From Actimicrobium sp034313845 (GTDB lineage: Bacteria > Pseudomonadota > Gammaproteobacteria > Burkholderiales > Burkholderiaceae_D): a stretch of 64,000 nt of DNA. Where the stretch lies: NCBI RefSeq assembly GCF_034313845.1, contig NZ_JAVIWN010000004.1. The stretch is one strand, 5' to 3'. Below are positions 27,013 through 36,432 of this stretch, in pieces. Numbering within the stretch: the stretch's first letter is position 1; every line of letters begins with the position of its first letter. The position numbers and the translations under genes are program-made. Below the pieces are notes generated by a model. That model saw only the letters and a program-made list of their open reading frames with translations, did not search any database and was not told where the DNA came from.

Positions 27013-27673
27013 ACCACAGCCAGGGCTTGCTGTCACGGCAGCCGCACGCGGACTGCTGCGCTGCAACGCCTGCGATTTGCTGTGCAAACCACTTGCCAGC
27101 GCAGGCCCGAGCAACTGTCCGCGCTGTGCCGCGCCGCTGCATCAGCGTATTCCGCACAGCATTCGCAAGACCTGGGCTTTCCTGCTGGCGGCGATGATCC
27201 TGTACATTCCGGCTAACCTGATGCCGATCATGCAGAGCCGGTCATTTTTTTCGGTGCGGGACGACACCATCATGAGCGGCGTGGTCTTCCTGTGGATTGG
27301 CGGTTCGCACATGCTGGCACTGCTGGTATTTGTTGCCAGCATCGTGATTCCGCTGTTCAAGTTGATGGCGCTCTCCCTGCTGACGTTGTCGGTCCAGTTA
27401 CGCTCGAGCTGGCAGCCGCGCCAGCGCTCCCGGATGTATCGGCTGATCGAGGCGATCGGACGCTGGTCGATGCTCGATATTTATGTGGTGGCGGTGCTGG
27501 TGGCGCTGGTGCAGGTGCAGTCGTTTGCTCGCATCGAGGCCGGTCCGGGCGCTGCTGCCTTCGGTGCGGTGGTCGTACTGACCTTGCTGGCGTCCAGCAG
27601 TTTTGATCCGCGCCTGATCTGGGATTACGTGGATAACGAATACATGGAAAACAAGCATGGAGAACAAACTTGA
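27005..27673 (+). CDS. pqiA: PqiA domain membrane protein, second half
   Basis: 222 residues with a second CxxC pair set (CNACDLLC, CPRCAAPL) and four membrane segments (FLLAAMILYIPANLMPIM first; SMLDIYVVAVLVALVQVQSF). It corresponds to the C-terminal half of PqiA. The stop codon overlaps the TTG start of pqiB (TTGA), and the ribosome site for pqiB lies inside this gene, so the four pqi genes are tightly coupled. Confidence 0.92.
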   Translation: MTEPQPGLAVTAAARGLLRCNACDLLCKPLASAGPSNCPRCAAPLHQRIPHSIRKTWAFLLAAMILYIPANLMPIMQSRSFFSVRDDTIMSGVVFLWIGGSHMLALLVFVASIVIPLFKLMALSLLTLSVQLRSSWQPRQRSRMYRLIEAIGRWSMLDIYVVAVLVALVQVQSFARIEAGPGAAAFGAVVVLTLLASSSFDPRLIWDYVDNEYMENKHGEQT

Positions 27674-29289
27674 CTGAAGTAACCGACAAGACCGATTTGC
27701 CCCATGCCGTGCGCGCCCCGCGCTGGCATTGGGCGCCATGGCTGATCTGGTTGATCCCGATGATTGCATCCCTGGTCGGCGGCACCATCCTGATCCAGAC
27801 ACTGATGGCGCGTGGCCCGACCATCACGATCAACTTCAAGAGTGCAGAAGGACTGGAAGCCGGCAAGACGCAGATCAAGTACAAGGAAGTCGAGATCGGC
27901 ACCGTCGGCCGCATCACGCTGTCGCCGGATCGCAAGCAGGTCGTCGTCACGGCCCAGCTGGTCAAGAGTGCCGACAGTTTCCTGCGCGACGACACGCGCT
28001 TCTGGGTGGTGCGACCGCGGGTCGGTGCCGGGGGCATTTCCGGACTGGGCACGTTGCTCTCGGGTTCGTACATCGGTGTCGATGCCGGCACCTCCGAAGA
28101 AAGCCGTGATGCCTTCACCGGGCTAGACGTACCGCCCTTCGTGCTGACCGGACTGACCGGCCGCCAGTTCGTGCTGCATGCCGAACAGATTGGCTCGCTC
28201 GACATCGGCGCACCCGTCTTTTTCCGGCATATTCAGGCAGGCCAGATCACCGCCTACGAACTCGACCCGAACGGCACCGGAGTCATCCTGCATGTCTTCG
28301 TCAATGCCCCCTACGACAAATACGTGACCACCACTTCGCGCTTCTGGCAAGCCAGCGGTGTCGAACTGAGCCTTGATGCCTCCGGCGTCAAGCTGGCCAC
28401 CGAGTCGCTGGCATCGATCCTGTCAGGCGGCGTCAGTTTTGGCGCACCCGATGATTTGCCCGTTGCCCCTGAAGCGAAAGACAACAGCACTTTCACGCTA
28501 TTCGGCAACCGCGACAATGCCATGAAACCTGCCGATACCGTGGTGCGCAAGGCCGTGCTGTATTTTGAGGAATCGACACGCGGACTGGCACCTGGCGCAC
28601 CGGTCGATTTCCGCGGCATCGTCATCGGCGAAGTCACGGACATCCGTCTCGAAGTCGACCGCACAGACAAGGTGTTCCGCTTCCCGGTCGCTGTCAATAT
28701 CTACCCGCAACGCCTGCAATCACGCAATCCCAACGGCACCCCTACCGAAGCGTCGTCGCGCAAGGTCATCGACGCGCTGGTTGCACGCGGCATGCGCGCA
28801 CAACTGAAAACCGGCAATCTGCTGACCGGCCAGTTGTTCGTCGCGCTGGATTTTTTCCCGGACGCCGCCAAGACCCGCATCGACTGGAAGCAGGAACCGA
28901 TCACGCTGGCGACCGTGCCCGGCACGCTGGAGGAACTGCAAACCATCCTCAGCCGGATTGCCCGCCGGCTCGACAAGGTGCCGCTGGAACAGATCGGTGC
29001 CGATCTGCGCGTGGCACTGAAGTCACTCGACAGCACGCTCAAGAGCACCAACGCGCTGGTGCAGCGCGTCGATACCGAACTGACGCCACAAGCCAGCGCA
29101 ACCCTCGAACAGGTGCGCAAGACCGTCGCCAGCGCCGATGCCGTGCTGGCCAGCGATGCCCCTTTGCAGCAAGACCTGCGCACCACCCTGAGCGATATCA
29201 GCCGCGCCGCACAAGCGTTGCGCTCGTTGACCGATTATCTAGACCGCCATCCGGAAGCGCTGCTACGCGGCAAAAAGGACAACCCATGA
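27670..29289 (+). CDS. pqiB: MCE-domain protein PqiB
   Basis: 539 residues starting at TTG with GGAG upstream. One N-terminal membrane helix (APWLIWLIPMIASLVGGTILI) is followed by three MCE domains (ITINFKSAEGLEAGKTQIKYKEV; DIGAPVFFRHIQAGQITAYEL; APGAPVDFRGIVIGEVTDI) and a long C-terminal helical needle region. PqiB forms a periplasm-spanning hexameric tunnel for lipid transport. Length and domain count match PqiB rather than YebT or MlaD. Confidence 0.94.
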   Translation: MTEVTDKTDLPHAVRAPRWHWAPWLIWLIPMIASLVGGTILIQTLMARGPTITINFKSAEGLEAGKTQIKYKEVEIGTVGRITLSPDRKQVVVTAQLVKSADSFLRDDTRFWVVRPRVGAGGISGLGTLLSGSYIGVDAGTSEESRDAFTGLDVPPFVLTGLTGRQFVLHAEQIGSLDIGAPVFFRHIQAGQITAYELDPNGTGVILHVFVNAPYDKYVTTTSRFWQASGVELSLDASGVKLATESLASILSGGVSFGAPDDLPVAPEAKDNSTFTLFGNRDNAMKPADTVVRKAVLYFEESTRGLAPGAPVDFRGIVIGEVTDIRLEVDRTDKVFRFPVAVNIYPQRLQSRNPNGTPTEASSRKVIDALVARGMRAQLKTGNLLTGQLFVALDFFPDAAKTRIDWKQEPITLATVPGTLEELQTILSRIARRLDKVPLEQIGADLRVALKSLDSTLKSTNALVQRVDTELTPQASATLEQVRKTVASADAVLASDAPLQQDLRTTLSDISRAAQALRSLTDYLDRHPEALLRGKKDNP

Positions 29290-29855
29290 CCTCGCGCCTG
29301 CCCCGCACACTCGCCGCGCTGCTCGCTGCCAGCCTGTTACTGGCCGCTTGCGCCAGCACCCCGGCCACGCAGTTCTATACGCTGGAGGCGCTCTCCGCGT
29401 CCGGCACATCCACCAGCACCAGCGCCGTGCGGATCGGTCATGTCACGGTACCGGAACTGGTCGACCGGCCACAGATGGTGCTGCGCTCAGGTAGCAATCA
29501 GGTCAACCTGCTCGAACAGCGACGCTGGGCCGAATCGCTGCGCAGTGCCATTGCACGCGTCGTCGCGGCGAACCTGGCGGTGCCGGGAAGTACCGCGACA
29601 GCCACGACAACCACGACAACCGCCACAACGACAGTCGATATCGATGTCGACCGTTTCGATTCGCAACTCGGTGTCGCCGTCGATCTGTCGGCAACCTGGC
29701 ACATCCGCCCCGCCGCCGGCTCCGTGCGCAGTGGCAGCATGCGCTGGCACGAACCGGTCTCAGGTAACGACTACGCCGATCTGGCCGCAGCTCACAGCCG
29801 TGCGCTGGCCGAATTGAGCCGGCAAATCGCTGCGGCCGTCGACACCCCGCCGTGA
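29286..29855 (+). CDS. pqiC: Outer-membrane lipoprotein PqiC
   Basis: 189 residues with lipobox LLLAAC (lipidation near C19) and the ABC-type transport auxiliary lipoprotein domain (TQFYTLEALSA, VPELVDRPQMVLRSGSNQVNLLEQRRWAESL). A run of Thr codons (TATATTTTTTATTT) lies in the middle, unusual and specific to this copy. It overlaps pqiB by 4 nt and anchors the PqiB tunnel at the outer membrane. Confidence 0.92.
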   Translation: MTSRLPRTLAALLAASLLLAACASTPATQFYTLEALSASGTSTSTSAVRIGHVTVPELVDRPQMVLRSGSNQVNLLEQRRWAESLRSAIARVVAANLAVPGSTATATTTTTTATTTVDIDVDRFDSQLGVAVDLSATWHIRPAAGSVRSGSMRWHEPVSGNDYADLAAAHSRALAELSRQIAAAVDTPP

Positions 29856-29949
29856 CGTCCCTTGTTCAGGCCGATCGCGACGTTGATGCATCGCAGCGAA
29901 AGCAGGCTGGATTTCCCCCAAGATGACAAAACTACCGACAAGGAGCTTT

Positions 29950-31953
29950 GTGAATCTGCCGCTCTCCGACCTGAACGGGACTGATGACAGCCTGAGCCAC
30001 GAACTGGACCAGCTACACGCCGATCCAACGACGCAACTTTCCTTGCGTTGCCGCCGGATTGCACTGGGCATTGCACTGGTGGTCAGCTTGACTGGTGCCG
30101 GCGTGCTGGCAATGTCGCGCTTGCCGCTGCTGCCCTTGATGCCGGCCAATGTCGCACTGGGCTTGCTGCTGGCCGGGATGACGCTGGCATTGCAAAGCCA
30201 CTCTCTGATCCGGTTGCTGCCAGTGCGATTGCTGGCGCTGTGCTTCGCCGCACTGGTGACGCTACTCGGCCTGGCCGCCGTGGCGCACGGTTTATCCCTG
30301 CCCGGCCTGGGTCTCGATGCGTTCCTGAGCAACTTGACACTTTCCGTCACCGGTAATCCGGCTATACCGATGCATCCGATCAGCGCCTTCTCGCTGGTCC
30401 TGACGGGCACCGCCCTGCTGCTGCAGGACGTTCGCACGCGACAGCATCATGCACCCACCGAATTCATCGCGCTGAGCCTGGCCGCACTGAACCTGGTACC
30501 GCTGGCGGGACTGGCCTATCAGGTCGGGGCATTGGCCGATCTGGGTAATGCCGTACCCGTACCGGCCACGGCTGCGCTGGCATTTTTCAGTCTGGGTACC
30601 GGTTTGCTTTTGTCGCAACCGAGCCGCAGTCTGATGGCAATCATTACCGACAACGTACCGGGGGGGCAGATGCTGCGCCGTTCGTTGCCGCAAACCCTGC
30701 TGGTGCTGGTGCTGCTGAACTGGATTATCAGCCGTGGTGCGCTGCTGGGACTGTATGGTCAGCCCATGGTGTCGCCGATACTGACGCTGCTCAACAGCAC
30801 CGTCATTCTGGTGATTTTCTGGCGCACGGCGGCCACCGTCAACGACGAATACCGGGCCCGTTTGCAAAGCGCCAGCAACCTTGCCGAAGCCAGTTCGCTG
30901 CTCATTGCTGTCAGCGACAATACCGACGATCAGATCTTCGTCAAGAACCGCGAAGGCAAGCTGATTTTTGCGAATCCGGCCACGCTGCGCAGCCTCGGCA
31001 AGACGCGCGACGAAGTCCTGCATCATGGCAGCAATGAACTGCTGTCTGATCCGGACGAAGCCGCCCAGATCGACCGCGACGACCAGCGCATCATGGAAGG
31101 CAAGGTGTCAGCCACGCTGGAACAAACGCTGCATCTGTCCCAGGGCGAGCGGACCTACTCGTCGACCAAGGCACCGTGGTTCGATGCCCATGGCCAGCTG
31201 CTTGGCCTGATCGGCATCAGCACCGACATCAGCACGCGCAAGGAAATGGAGCGCCAGCTCAAGCAGCGCGAAGCCGAACTGGAAGCCACCATCAGCCAGC
31301 GCACGGCCGTGCTGCGCAAGCTCGGCGACCATCTGGAGTCGGTGCGCGAAGAAGAAAAACGCAGCATCGCACGCGAACTGCACGATGACATGGGCGCTTC
31401 GCTGACCTCGCTGAACATGCACCTCGACAGTATCTACAAGGCCTTGCCCGACGAGCCAAAATGGGCCGACAAGGCCGAGCGCGTACGGGCCCTGGTGGCT
31501 TCGCTGGTTGCCACGACCCGCCGCATACAGATCGGTCTGCGACCTATCATGCTGGACCTGTTCGGCCTGAAAGCCGGCATCATTGAACAGCTCGAAGAAT
31601 TCGAACAGCGCACCGGCATCGTCTGCAAGACCAGTCTTCCCGATGACGACGTCGCCTTGCCGCACAAGCTGGAAATCACGCTATACCGTATGTTGCAGGA
31701 AGCGCTCAACAATGTCGCCAAGCATGCGCAGGCCAGCAAGGTCGACGTGATCCTTGACGTCGACGAAGACCAGGCAACCCTGACGATACGCGACGACGGT
31801 ATCGGCATTGCGCCCGAGCGCATCAGCAATCAATCGACCTATGGCATCCGTGGCCTGAGCGAACGCGCGTCCTTCCTTGGCGGCACTGCCACCGTATTCG
31901 CCAATCCGGTACGCGGGACGACTGTGCGGATCAGCTTGCCCGCGCAGTTGTGA
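29950..31953 (+). CDS. Membrane sensor histidine kinase, NarL-system type
   Basis: 667 residues if started at GTG 29950, which has AAGGAG 5 nt upstream; ATG 29923 is an alternative without a ribosome site. The N-terminal ~300 residues contain 7-8 hydrophobic segments (MASE-like sensor), then a PAS domain (DDQIFVKNREGKLIFANPATLRSLG), a coiled coil, HisKA_3 with the phospho-accepting H in ELHDDMGASLTSLN and HATPase (EALNNVAKHAQAS, DDGIGI, YGIRGLSERA). No response regulator gene is adjacent, so the partner is unknown. Confidence 0.9.
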   Translation: MNLPLSDLNGTDDSLSHELDQLHADPTTQLSLRCRRIALGIALVVSLTGAGVLAMSRLPLLPLMPANVALGLLLAGMTLALQSHSLIRLLPVRLLALCFAALVTLLGLAAVAHGLSLPGLGLDAFLSNLTLSVTGNPAIPMHPISAFSLVLTGTALLLQDVRTRQHHAPTEFIALSLAALNLVPLAGLAYQVGALADLGNAVPVPATAALAFFSLGTGLLLSQPSRSLMAIITDNVPGGQMLRRSLPQTLLVLVLLNWIISRGALLGLYGQPMVSPILTLLNSTVILVIFWRTAATVNDEYRARLQSASNLAEASSLLIAVSDNTDDQIFVKNREGKLIFANPATLRSLGKTRDEVLHHGSNELLSDPDEAAQIDRDDQRIMEGKVSATLEQTLHLSQGERTYSSTKAPWFDAHGQLLGLIGISTDISTRKEMERQLKQREAELEATISQRTAVLRKLGDHLESVREEEKRSIARELHDDMGASLTSLNMHLDSIYKALPDEPKWADKAERVRALVASLVATTRRIQIGLRPIMLDLFGLKAGIIEQLEEFEQRTGIVCKTSLPDDDVALPHKLEITLYRMLQEALNNVAKHAQASKVDVILDVDEDQATLTIRDDGIGIAPERISNQSTYGIRGLSERASFLGGTATVFANPVRGTTVRISLPAQL

Positions 31954-31975
31954 TGCAGGAACGGCAAAAAGGAGG

Positions 31976-32495
31976 TCAGTCGAAAGTAATACGCAGACTT
32001 ACGTCCGCTTCATGCGCGGGGACGATCTCGTTATATTTTTCGATGAGTCGAATGACTGTGATTTTTCGGTCCGCGCCTTTAAAAAGGCTCATCTCGTAGA
32101 GGTTCGCCGCGAGGAACTGAAGCGCATCCATTACCTCAACGCGGCCTTCGATGCCAGCATTCTCTGCCAAACCTTCGGCAGCGCCAATCATCTTCGCAAT
32201 CGTCAGGATGATGGGATGTTGCCCCGCCTTGATGTTGGCTTCGCACTTCCGAAGAAGCGCTTCCGATGGTGCCGTCGTGCAGTGAATGACGGCATTGTCG
32301 ATGACGAAGTCACCAGACCTCGCAGACACGGCATCAGCGACCGGGTGTCAGTAACTTCTCCGGATCGAAGGGTAGGCCAAGAACTTTCGCCTTTCGCGTA
32401 AGAACCAGCACGGTTCCGAGAGCCCCGGCACCACTGACCTGATAATCTGCCTTGAACTGAACTAACGCGGCTTCAAGCTTCGGATTGATCTGCAT
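31976..32495 (-). pseudogene. DUF4928 restriction partner, internally deleted
   Basis: The gene starts at ATG 32495 inside the end of the methyltransferase gene and reads 53 codons (MQINPKLEAALVQFKADY... to LTPGR, stop 32334) matching the N-terminus of DUF4928 proteins. Directly adjacent, in another frame, is the family C-terminus (PVADAVSARSGDFVIDNAVIHCTTAPSEALLRKC... to LRITFD, 117 codons from GTG 32329). The family's middle, roughly 150 or more residues as I recall it, is missing at the junction near 32335-32345, with a frame change. I infer a deletion that killed a methyltransferase-linked nuclease candidate. Confidence 0.75.
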
Positions 32496-33657
32496 ACGTG
32501 TCTGCCAAAGGCAAGAGTAATTTTTCAGCGAGCCATGTGGCGACCGGAACGGCTACGGCATCACCCATTGCCTTGTAGCCGTCATTGTAAGTACCCGGAA
32601 TTTTGTAGTCTTCAGGCGCACCCATCAGACGAGCGGTTTCCTTGACAGTCAACAAACGGCTTCTGAGTTCGCCGTTTTTTCGGATAACAAGAATTTGCCG
32701 ACTGCTCCCTCCGCTGGGAGTGCGCAGACATCCTGCAACATGATCAAACCGCAGTTCCAGCACCTGTTTGCCCGCTCGCGTACGTTTATAGCCCGGAGCC
32801 ACGAACGTCTGCTTTTTCGGCAGAGCGCTCAGCAAGGCAGCGTGCTTGGGGGAGATCAAACTGATATTGCGCTCGTCCGATTGCGTGTTCGCATAGCCGG
32901 CACCAAATTCCACAATATCCGCCAGGACTCCCGAACGCGCGGGTGGCTCGGGCATATGCCACCAAACCCAGTTATCCAAACCGCTGGCTGCCTTTTGCAC
33001 CGATGCCGGATGCAGCCAGGTTGGCGTTGTGCTGGTGAGTTCGGCGGGCACATGCAAATCGTTTCGCACAGCGACAACAAAGATACGCGGACGAGATTGA
33101 GGAACGAAGCGTACGGCATCGATCAGCATGGCACCCACTTTGTAGCCCCGCTCTGTCAACGCAGCATGCAGCTTGCGGTAGTGAGCACCACCGGACGATG
33201 ACACCAAGCCCAGGACATTTTCCGCGACCAGGATCGGTGGTGCTATGGACATCTCATCAATGATGCGCAACCAGTCCCATACCAGGCCGCTACGCTTGCC
33301 GTGAATGCCGCCAGCAAGACCCGCGAGGGACAGATCCTGACAGGGGAAAGATGCCCATGCCAAAGCCGCAGCAGGGAGTTCCTTGCCTGTTACATCGGCA
33401 ATGGAGCCGAGGTGAAAGTGCTTGCTGGTGTGGTTCGCCGTATAAACCGCCGCTTTCTTGACATCGATATCATTGGCCCAGATGGGCTTGAACATCGTTT
33501 TCAGTCCCTGGGCGACCAGTCCGCTACCCGCGAAAAATTCCAGATAAGCGTGCCGGGGCTGCTTGTTGACGGCGCAACTAACCGACGAGGTCGATGGCAG
33601 TGGTGACGATAGCGTGTCTGTCAGTGAATATTCGAAAAGTGGGGAGCGTAGCGGCAT
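32473..33657 (-). CDS. DNA (cytosine-5-) methyltransferase
   Basis: 394 residues with the C5 motifs in order: FAGSG (42-46), catalytic PCQ (105-107), ENV (146-148), QSRPR (187-191) and the C-terminal YKAMGDAVAVPVATWLAEKLL (motif X). It transfers methyl groups to cytosine in a target I cannot predict. The start may lie downstream of the annotated ATG, since the first ~33 residues are serine-rich and the ribosome site is weak. Because its partner nuclease is broken, it is now probably an orphan methylase. Confidence 0.92.
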   Translation of the reverse strand: MPLRSPLFEYSLTDTLSSPLPSTSSVSCAVNKQPRHAYLEFFAGSGLVAQGLKTMFKPIWANDIDVKKAAVYTANHTSKHFHLGSIADVTGKELPAAALAWASFPCQDLSLAGLAGGIHGKRSGLVWDWLRIIDEMSIAPPILVAENVLGLVSSSGGAHYRKLHAALTERGYKVGAMLIDAVRFVPQSRPRIFVVAVRNDLHVPAELTSTTPTWLHPASVQKAASGLDNWVWWHMPEPPARSGVLADIVEFGAGYANTQSDERNISLISPKHAALLSALPKKQTFVAPGYKRTRAGKQVLELRFDHVAGCLRTPSGGSSRQILVIRKNGELRSRLLTVKETARLMGAPEDYKIPGTYNDGYKAMGDAVAVPVATWLAEKLLLPLADTYADQSEA

Positions 33658-33779
33658 GTCGCCATTGTAACGGTGTTCTCAACACGATCCCTAACCGCAC
33701 TGGTCAGCGTTTGATGGCAAACCACACATGCTGCACCACCGCTCTATTGCTGCAATTTGAAACGCCAGCGTTAAAAAAG

Positions 33780-34025
33780 TTATGGCTTTTCGGCCTCACA
33801 AATAATCTCTACCGCCCCGCCACAATCGCCGCGAGAGTACCGGCAGCTTTGATACGCCAAACTGCCGGCCTTGAACACATCCAGATACCACTCACGCGCA
33901 TCCGGCTCGCCTCTGAGGACCGCCTCGGCAAAGAGCGGTCCGGCCGCAATCGTTTCCGGAGAAAATGACGGGGAAGCAGGATTAAGAAAGGCAACCATCA
34001 TCACCGGCGCAGGGTCACAAGACAC
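33780..34025 (-). CDS. Small hypothetical protein
   Basis: 81 residues (MSCDPAPVMMVAFLNPASPSF... ending CEAEKP) with coding-like third-position use and a plausible globular composition. No domain recognised. It is divergent from the DUF2237 gene with 47 nt between the starts. A plus-strand frame across the same bases looks less protein-like. Could be a chance frame. Confidence 0.4.
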   Translation of the reverse strand: MSCDPAPVMMVAFLNPASPSFSPETIAAGPLFAEAVLRGEPDAREWYLDVFKAGSLAYQSCRYSRGDCGGAVEIICEAEKP

Positions 34026-34072
34026 CTGTTACCCTGACCAGTCCGCACTATTTCTCCGCTTAGGAATCCATC

Positions 34073-34468
34073 ATGACGACACCCCGCATTGAACCCGCCC
34101 GCAACGTTCTTGGCGAACCGCTGGTGCCCTGCTCTTTCGATCCGCTGACCGGTTATTTTCGCGATGGCTGCTGCAAGACCAACGACGAAGATGTCGGCAC
34201 CCATGTGATTTGCGCGGTCATGACCGCCGAATTCCTTGCCTTCAGCAAGGCACGCGGCAATGACCTCTCGACGCCGCATCCGCAATGGCGCTTTCCGGGG
34301 CTCAAACCCGGCGATCAGTGGTGCCTGTGTGCCCTGCGCTGGAAAGAAGCGTTCGAGGCTGGTGCCGCCCCGCTGGTGGTGCTCGAAAGCACCCATAGCA
34401 AAGCGCTCCAGGTCGTCACGTTCGACGAGCTGGAGCGCTTTGCCCATAGCGGCACCGACATGGCCTGA
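34073..34468 (+). CDS. DUF2237 family protein
   Basis: 131 residues with the family hallmarks NVLGEPLVPCSFDPLTGYFRDGCC, DVGTHVICAVMTAEFLAFSKARGNDLSTP and GDQWCLCALRWKEAFEAG. Conserved cysteines suggest metal binding, but no function is established for the family. Alone, rightward. Confidence 0.88.
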   Translation: MTTPRIEPARNVLGEPLVPCSFDPLTGYFRDGCCKTNDEDVGTHVICAVMTAEFLAFSKARGNDLSTPHPQWRFPGLKPGDQWCLCALRWKEAFEAGAAPLVVLESTHSKALQVVTFDELERFAHSGTDMA

Positions 34469-34493
34469 GCCATGCCGGTCTGCAGGTGACGTC

Positions 34494-34709
34494 TTACTTG
34501 CCGATCTGATTGCCGATCACGCCGCCGACTGCAGCACCACCGACGGTACCGATTCCGCTACCGCCAGTCAGAACTGCACCGGCGACGCCGCCGATACCGG
34601 CACCGGCTGCCGTGTTCTTGTCACGGTTGGACATGCCGGCGCAACCGCCGAGCGAAATCAGGATGGCCGAAGCGCACGCGATGGCGATTAATTTTTTCAT
34701 GCTTGTCAT
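34494..34709 (-). CDS. Glycine-zipper lipoprotein
   Basis: 71 residues from MTSMKKLIAIACASAILISLGGC: a short signal with lipobox SLGGC, then a glycine-zipper region (AGAGIGGVAGAVLTGGSGIG, AAVGGVIGNQIG) typical of OsmB/YMGG-like small outer-membrane lipoproteins. AGAGGA precedes the chosen ATG; an in-frame ATG at 34700 is an alternative. Stress or envelope role is generic for the family. Confidence 0.8.
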   Translation of the reverse strand: MTSMKKLIAIACASAILISLGGCAGMSNRDKNTAAGAGIGGVAGAVLTGGSGIGTVGGAAVGGVIGNQIGK

Positions 34710-34872
34710 GGTAGTGTCCTCTTGGTCTAAGGAGGAACGGGCCGTCAGTGAGGGCTGCTGCTGCAGACTCATCCGACTCGTTTCTTGAGAGTCAGTATGT
34801 CAGCGAATGAACTAAAGAACAGTTCGCTACCGAACATAGCGCAAGACCGACAGTCCACTCCCGCATCAACAC

Positions 34873-35685
34873 TCAGGGCGCGGCGTTGCCCGGCAACGGC
34901 ACTTCGGTCACGGTCTCCGGCAAGGTCGCCAGAATCAGTACTTCAACGCGACGGTTGCGCACTCGTCCTTCCGGCGCATCGTTACTGCCGACCGGTTTGT
35001 TGGAACCGTGGCCGACTGCCGTCAGGCGATTTGCCGTTACGCCGTTTTCGGCAAACAGCCGCACCACGCTGCTGGCGCGCACGCTCGACAATTCCCAATT
35101 GGACGGAAAGCTTGCGTTGTAGATCGGCAGATTATCGGTATGCCCTTCGATCTGGATCGCATGGGTGTCCCTGCTCAGTACTTGCGCGATCGCGCTCAAT
35201 GCTGCACCGGACTCGCTCGTCAGGCGCGCTTCGCCAGGGGCGAACAGCACGCTGGCATTGATCTCGATACTGACGCCGCGACTGGTCTGGGTAACCCGCA
35301 CCTTGCCCGAACTGACCAACGGCGACAGCACCGTGAGAATGTCGCGGGCGATGCTGGTCATGCTGTCCTTTTCACGCTGCAACAAGGCGATACGCTGCTG
35401 TTCGGCTGGCGGCGCACGACGCGGTAACGCAGACGGTGGCTCGATGCGGACCGGTGGCGCGAGGATGATGGGCGAACTGCCAAAGGCTGCGCCGAGCGAT
35501 GTCGACAGCACCCGGTACTTGCCGTTATTGACCGTCGAGATGGCATACATCACGACAAAAAAAGCGAACAGCAGCGTGATGAAATCGGCATACGAAATGA
35601 GCCAGCGATCATGGCTGGGCGCGTCCTCCTCGAAGTGCTTGCGGCTGTGCGAAGTCGGGCTGGGTGGTTCGCGGTATTTGTTCAT
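34873..35685 (-). CDS. motD: Flagellar motor stator protein MotD (MotB family)
   Basis: 270 residues: one membrane helix with the proton-carrying Asp in WLISYADFITLLFAFFVVMYA, a linker, and an OmpA-like peptidoglycan-binding domain (IQIEGHTDNLPIYNASFPSNWELSSVRA, VGHGSNKP). It follows motC by 6 nt, and lies beside fliA-flhG-flhF, the arrangement of the second stator pair MotCD in Pseudomonas and many beta-proteobacteria. Confidence 0.92.
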   Translation of the reverse strand: MNKYREPPSPTSHSRKHFEEDAPSHDRWLISYADFITLLFAFFVVMYAISTVNNGKYRVLSTSLGAAFGSSPIILAPPVRIEPPSALPRRAPPAEQQRIALLQREKDSMTSIARDILTVLSPLVSSGKVRVTQTSRGVSIEINASVLFAPGEARLTSESGAALSAIAQVLSRDTHAIQIEGHTDNLPIYNASFPSNWELSSVRASSVVRLFAENGVTANRLTAVGHGSNKPVGSNDAPEGRVRNRRVEVLILATLPETVTEVPLPGNAAP

Positions 35686-35691
35686 GCCGGC

Positions 35692-36432
35692 CTAGCGCTC
35701 GTAGGCTTTCATGCGTTCCTCGATCGAGATCGGATTATCGCCCGCAGCGATACAGCAGAACGCATCGGCCAGCATTTCCAGCCGGGTGACTTCGTCGTTG
35801 ACAGCGGTCTTGAGCTTGCCGCCAATCGGCAGAAAGACCAGATTGGCCAGGCCAACGCCATAAATCGTTGCGACGAACGCCACCGCGATGCCAGCCCCGA
35901 GCCGGCTCGGATCAGTCAGGTTTTCCATCACGTGAATCAGGCCCAAGACCGCTCCGAGAATGCCGATGGTCGGGGCGTAGCCACCGGCGGCGTCCCAGAT
36001 GCGAGCCGACTTGCGCTCGCGTGTTTCGTAGCTGCTGATTTCGATGCCGAGAATTTCGCGCAGCTTGTACGGATCAATGCCGTCGGTGAGCAAGCGCAAC
36101 CCCTTGATGATGAACGGATCGTCGTTCCTGTTCATGAAGCGCTCGAGGCTGAGCAAACCCTCGCGGCGGGCAGTCTGGCTCCACATCGCCACATCGGCGG
36201 CATGCACCAGATGCCGGTCAGGCTGGAGTCGAAACACCGTTCCCGCCATTTGCACGCCCCGCCGGAATGTCGGCCAGCCGCTTTGCAACAGCACCGCACC
36301 GAGCGTGCCGACAATCACAATGACAAAGGCGGTGGGCTGCACCAGCGCACCGAGACGACCACCCTCCAGCATTTGTCCGACAACGATACCGAGCAATGCC
36401 AGTACCAATCCGGCTACGCTACCCCAGTCCAT
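35692..36432 (-). CDS. motC: Flagellar motor stator protein MotC (MotA family)
   Basis: 246 residues, four membrane segments (SVAGLVLALLGIVVGQMLEGG first) with the MotA features GGYAPTIGILGAVLGLIHVMENL and AFVATIYGVGLANLVFLPIG. Partner of MotD in the stator channel. Its ATG lies 19 nt inside the end of fliA. Confidence 0.93.
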   Translation of the reverse strand: MDWGSVAGLVLALLGIVVGQMLEGGRLGALVQPTAFVIVIVGTLGAVLLQSGWPTFRRGVQMAGTVFRLQPDRHLVHAADVAMWSQTARREGLLSLERFMNRNDDPFIIKGLRLLTDGIDPYKLREILGIEISSYETRERKSARIWDAAGGYAPTIGILGAVLGLIHVMENLTDPSRLGAGIAVAFVATIYGVGLANLVFLPIGGKLKTAVNDEVTRLEMLADAFCCIAAGDNPISIEERMKAYER

